A stretch of 35,845 bases of DNA, taken from NCBI GenBank assembly GCA_003233175.1, contig QIKY01000089.1, positions 1 through 35,845 of the forward strand. The letters are read 5' to 3'. Made by a program: the position numbers and the translations under genes. Source of the stretch: Planctomycetaceae bacterium (GTDB taxonomy: Bacteria; Planctomycetota; Planctomycetia; Pirellulales; Pirellulaceae). Each line of letters begins with the position of its first letter. The first letter of the stretch is position 1. Of the stretch, positions 35,686-35,845 are shown in pieces. Under the pieces are notes generated by a model. The model ran no database searches and was not told the DNA's origin. It worked only from the letters and a program-made list of their open reading frames with translations.

Positions 35686-35845
35686 TTATTTCCCAAGGAC
35701 CGAATATACTTTTTCCAGTCCTCGGTTCAATTTTGTAAGTACTTCCATCAATTGTTTGTATCTTCTCAACGCTAGCACGGTTGGCGGGCGGTTGCTCGGG
35801 AGGCGGTTCTGATAATTGTGGCCAGGGAGCGGAGGTGAAAGTTGC
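35678..35845 (-). CDS. C-terminal end of an unknown protein (partial)
   Basis: A minus-strand frame enters from the right edge and runs 55 codons to a TGA at 35678-35680. The peptide contains a Pro-rich stretch (PWPQLSEPPPEQPPANRAS), then KIQTIDGSTYKIEPRTGKSI and the ending FGPWEING. The composition looks coding, with a disordered linker and then a short beta-type tail. The N-terminal part is outside the window and I cannot name a family. It converges with the ATPase gene. Confidence 0.45.
   Translation of the reverse strand, partial: ATFTSAPWPQLSEPPPEQPPANRASVEKIQTIDGSTYKIEPRTGKSIFGPWEING

Overview
This window looks like chromosomal DNA of a planctomycete, probably from the Pirellulales group. 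The evidence is the set of protein families found almost only in that phylum: a prepilin-like DUF1559 protein, a cytochrome-c/DUF1549/DUF1553 protein beside a DUF1501 protein, a sulfatase with the CSTSR active-site variant, and a small CGDYVAVL-type hypothetical protein. There are also a receptor-type Ser/Thr kinase and an LptD-like outer-membrane assembly protein. Most genes are GC-rich, and the spaces between them carry many short palindromic repeats.

Layout. 1-5.9 kb: the tail of a leucine-rich-repeat protein, a Ski2-like helicase (minus strand), a fatty-acid desaturase and a membrane-anchored Ser/Thr kinase. 5.9-8.9 kb: a repeat-rich stretch with at least three families of palindromic elements, a 69-residue membrane protein, a DUF1559 pseudopilin and a hypothetical anchored protein. 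8.9-13.7 kb: LptD homologue and an exported amidohydrolase-like protein, both on the minus strand. 14-16.6 kb: a SIS-domain protein, a small planctomycete-type hypothetical and a secreted GH5-like glycosidase. 16.7-22.9 kb: one giant polytopic membrane protein with a zinc ribbon. 23.3-26.6 kb: a two-gene ABC exporter. 26.8-33.2 kb: the PSD1/DUF1553, DUF1501 and sulfatase genes, a typical planctomycete polysaccharide or sulfatase locus.

The right end (33.2-35.85 kb) differs from the rest. It is visibly richer in A+T. It holds two ATGA-coupled genes: a HEPN-domain protein (UPF0332-like, with an R-x6-H motif) and a P-loop AAA/STAND-type ATPase. A sequence with the end motifs of an integron attC site (AACAAGGCG... 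to ...GAACTTGGCGTTAGGT) lies immediately upstream. A weaker attC-like sequence overlaps the ATPase stop codon. I read this as a mobile two-gene cassette, probably a nuclease plus ATPase defence or toxin module. It is the best candidate in the window for an undescribed system. The function is inferred, not shown.

A second theme is a family of paired inverted repeats built on CCGTTGGAGTTCATGC. It occurs in four intergenic elements, and one copy shows a compensatory base-pair change in its small hairpin. These look like REPIN- or MITE-type non-autonomous elements. One of them ends where the Shine-Dalgarno sequence of the pseudopilin gene begins.
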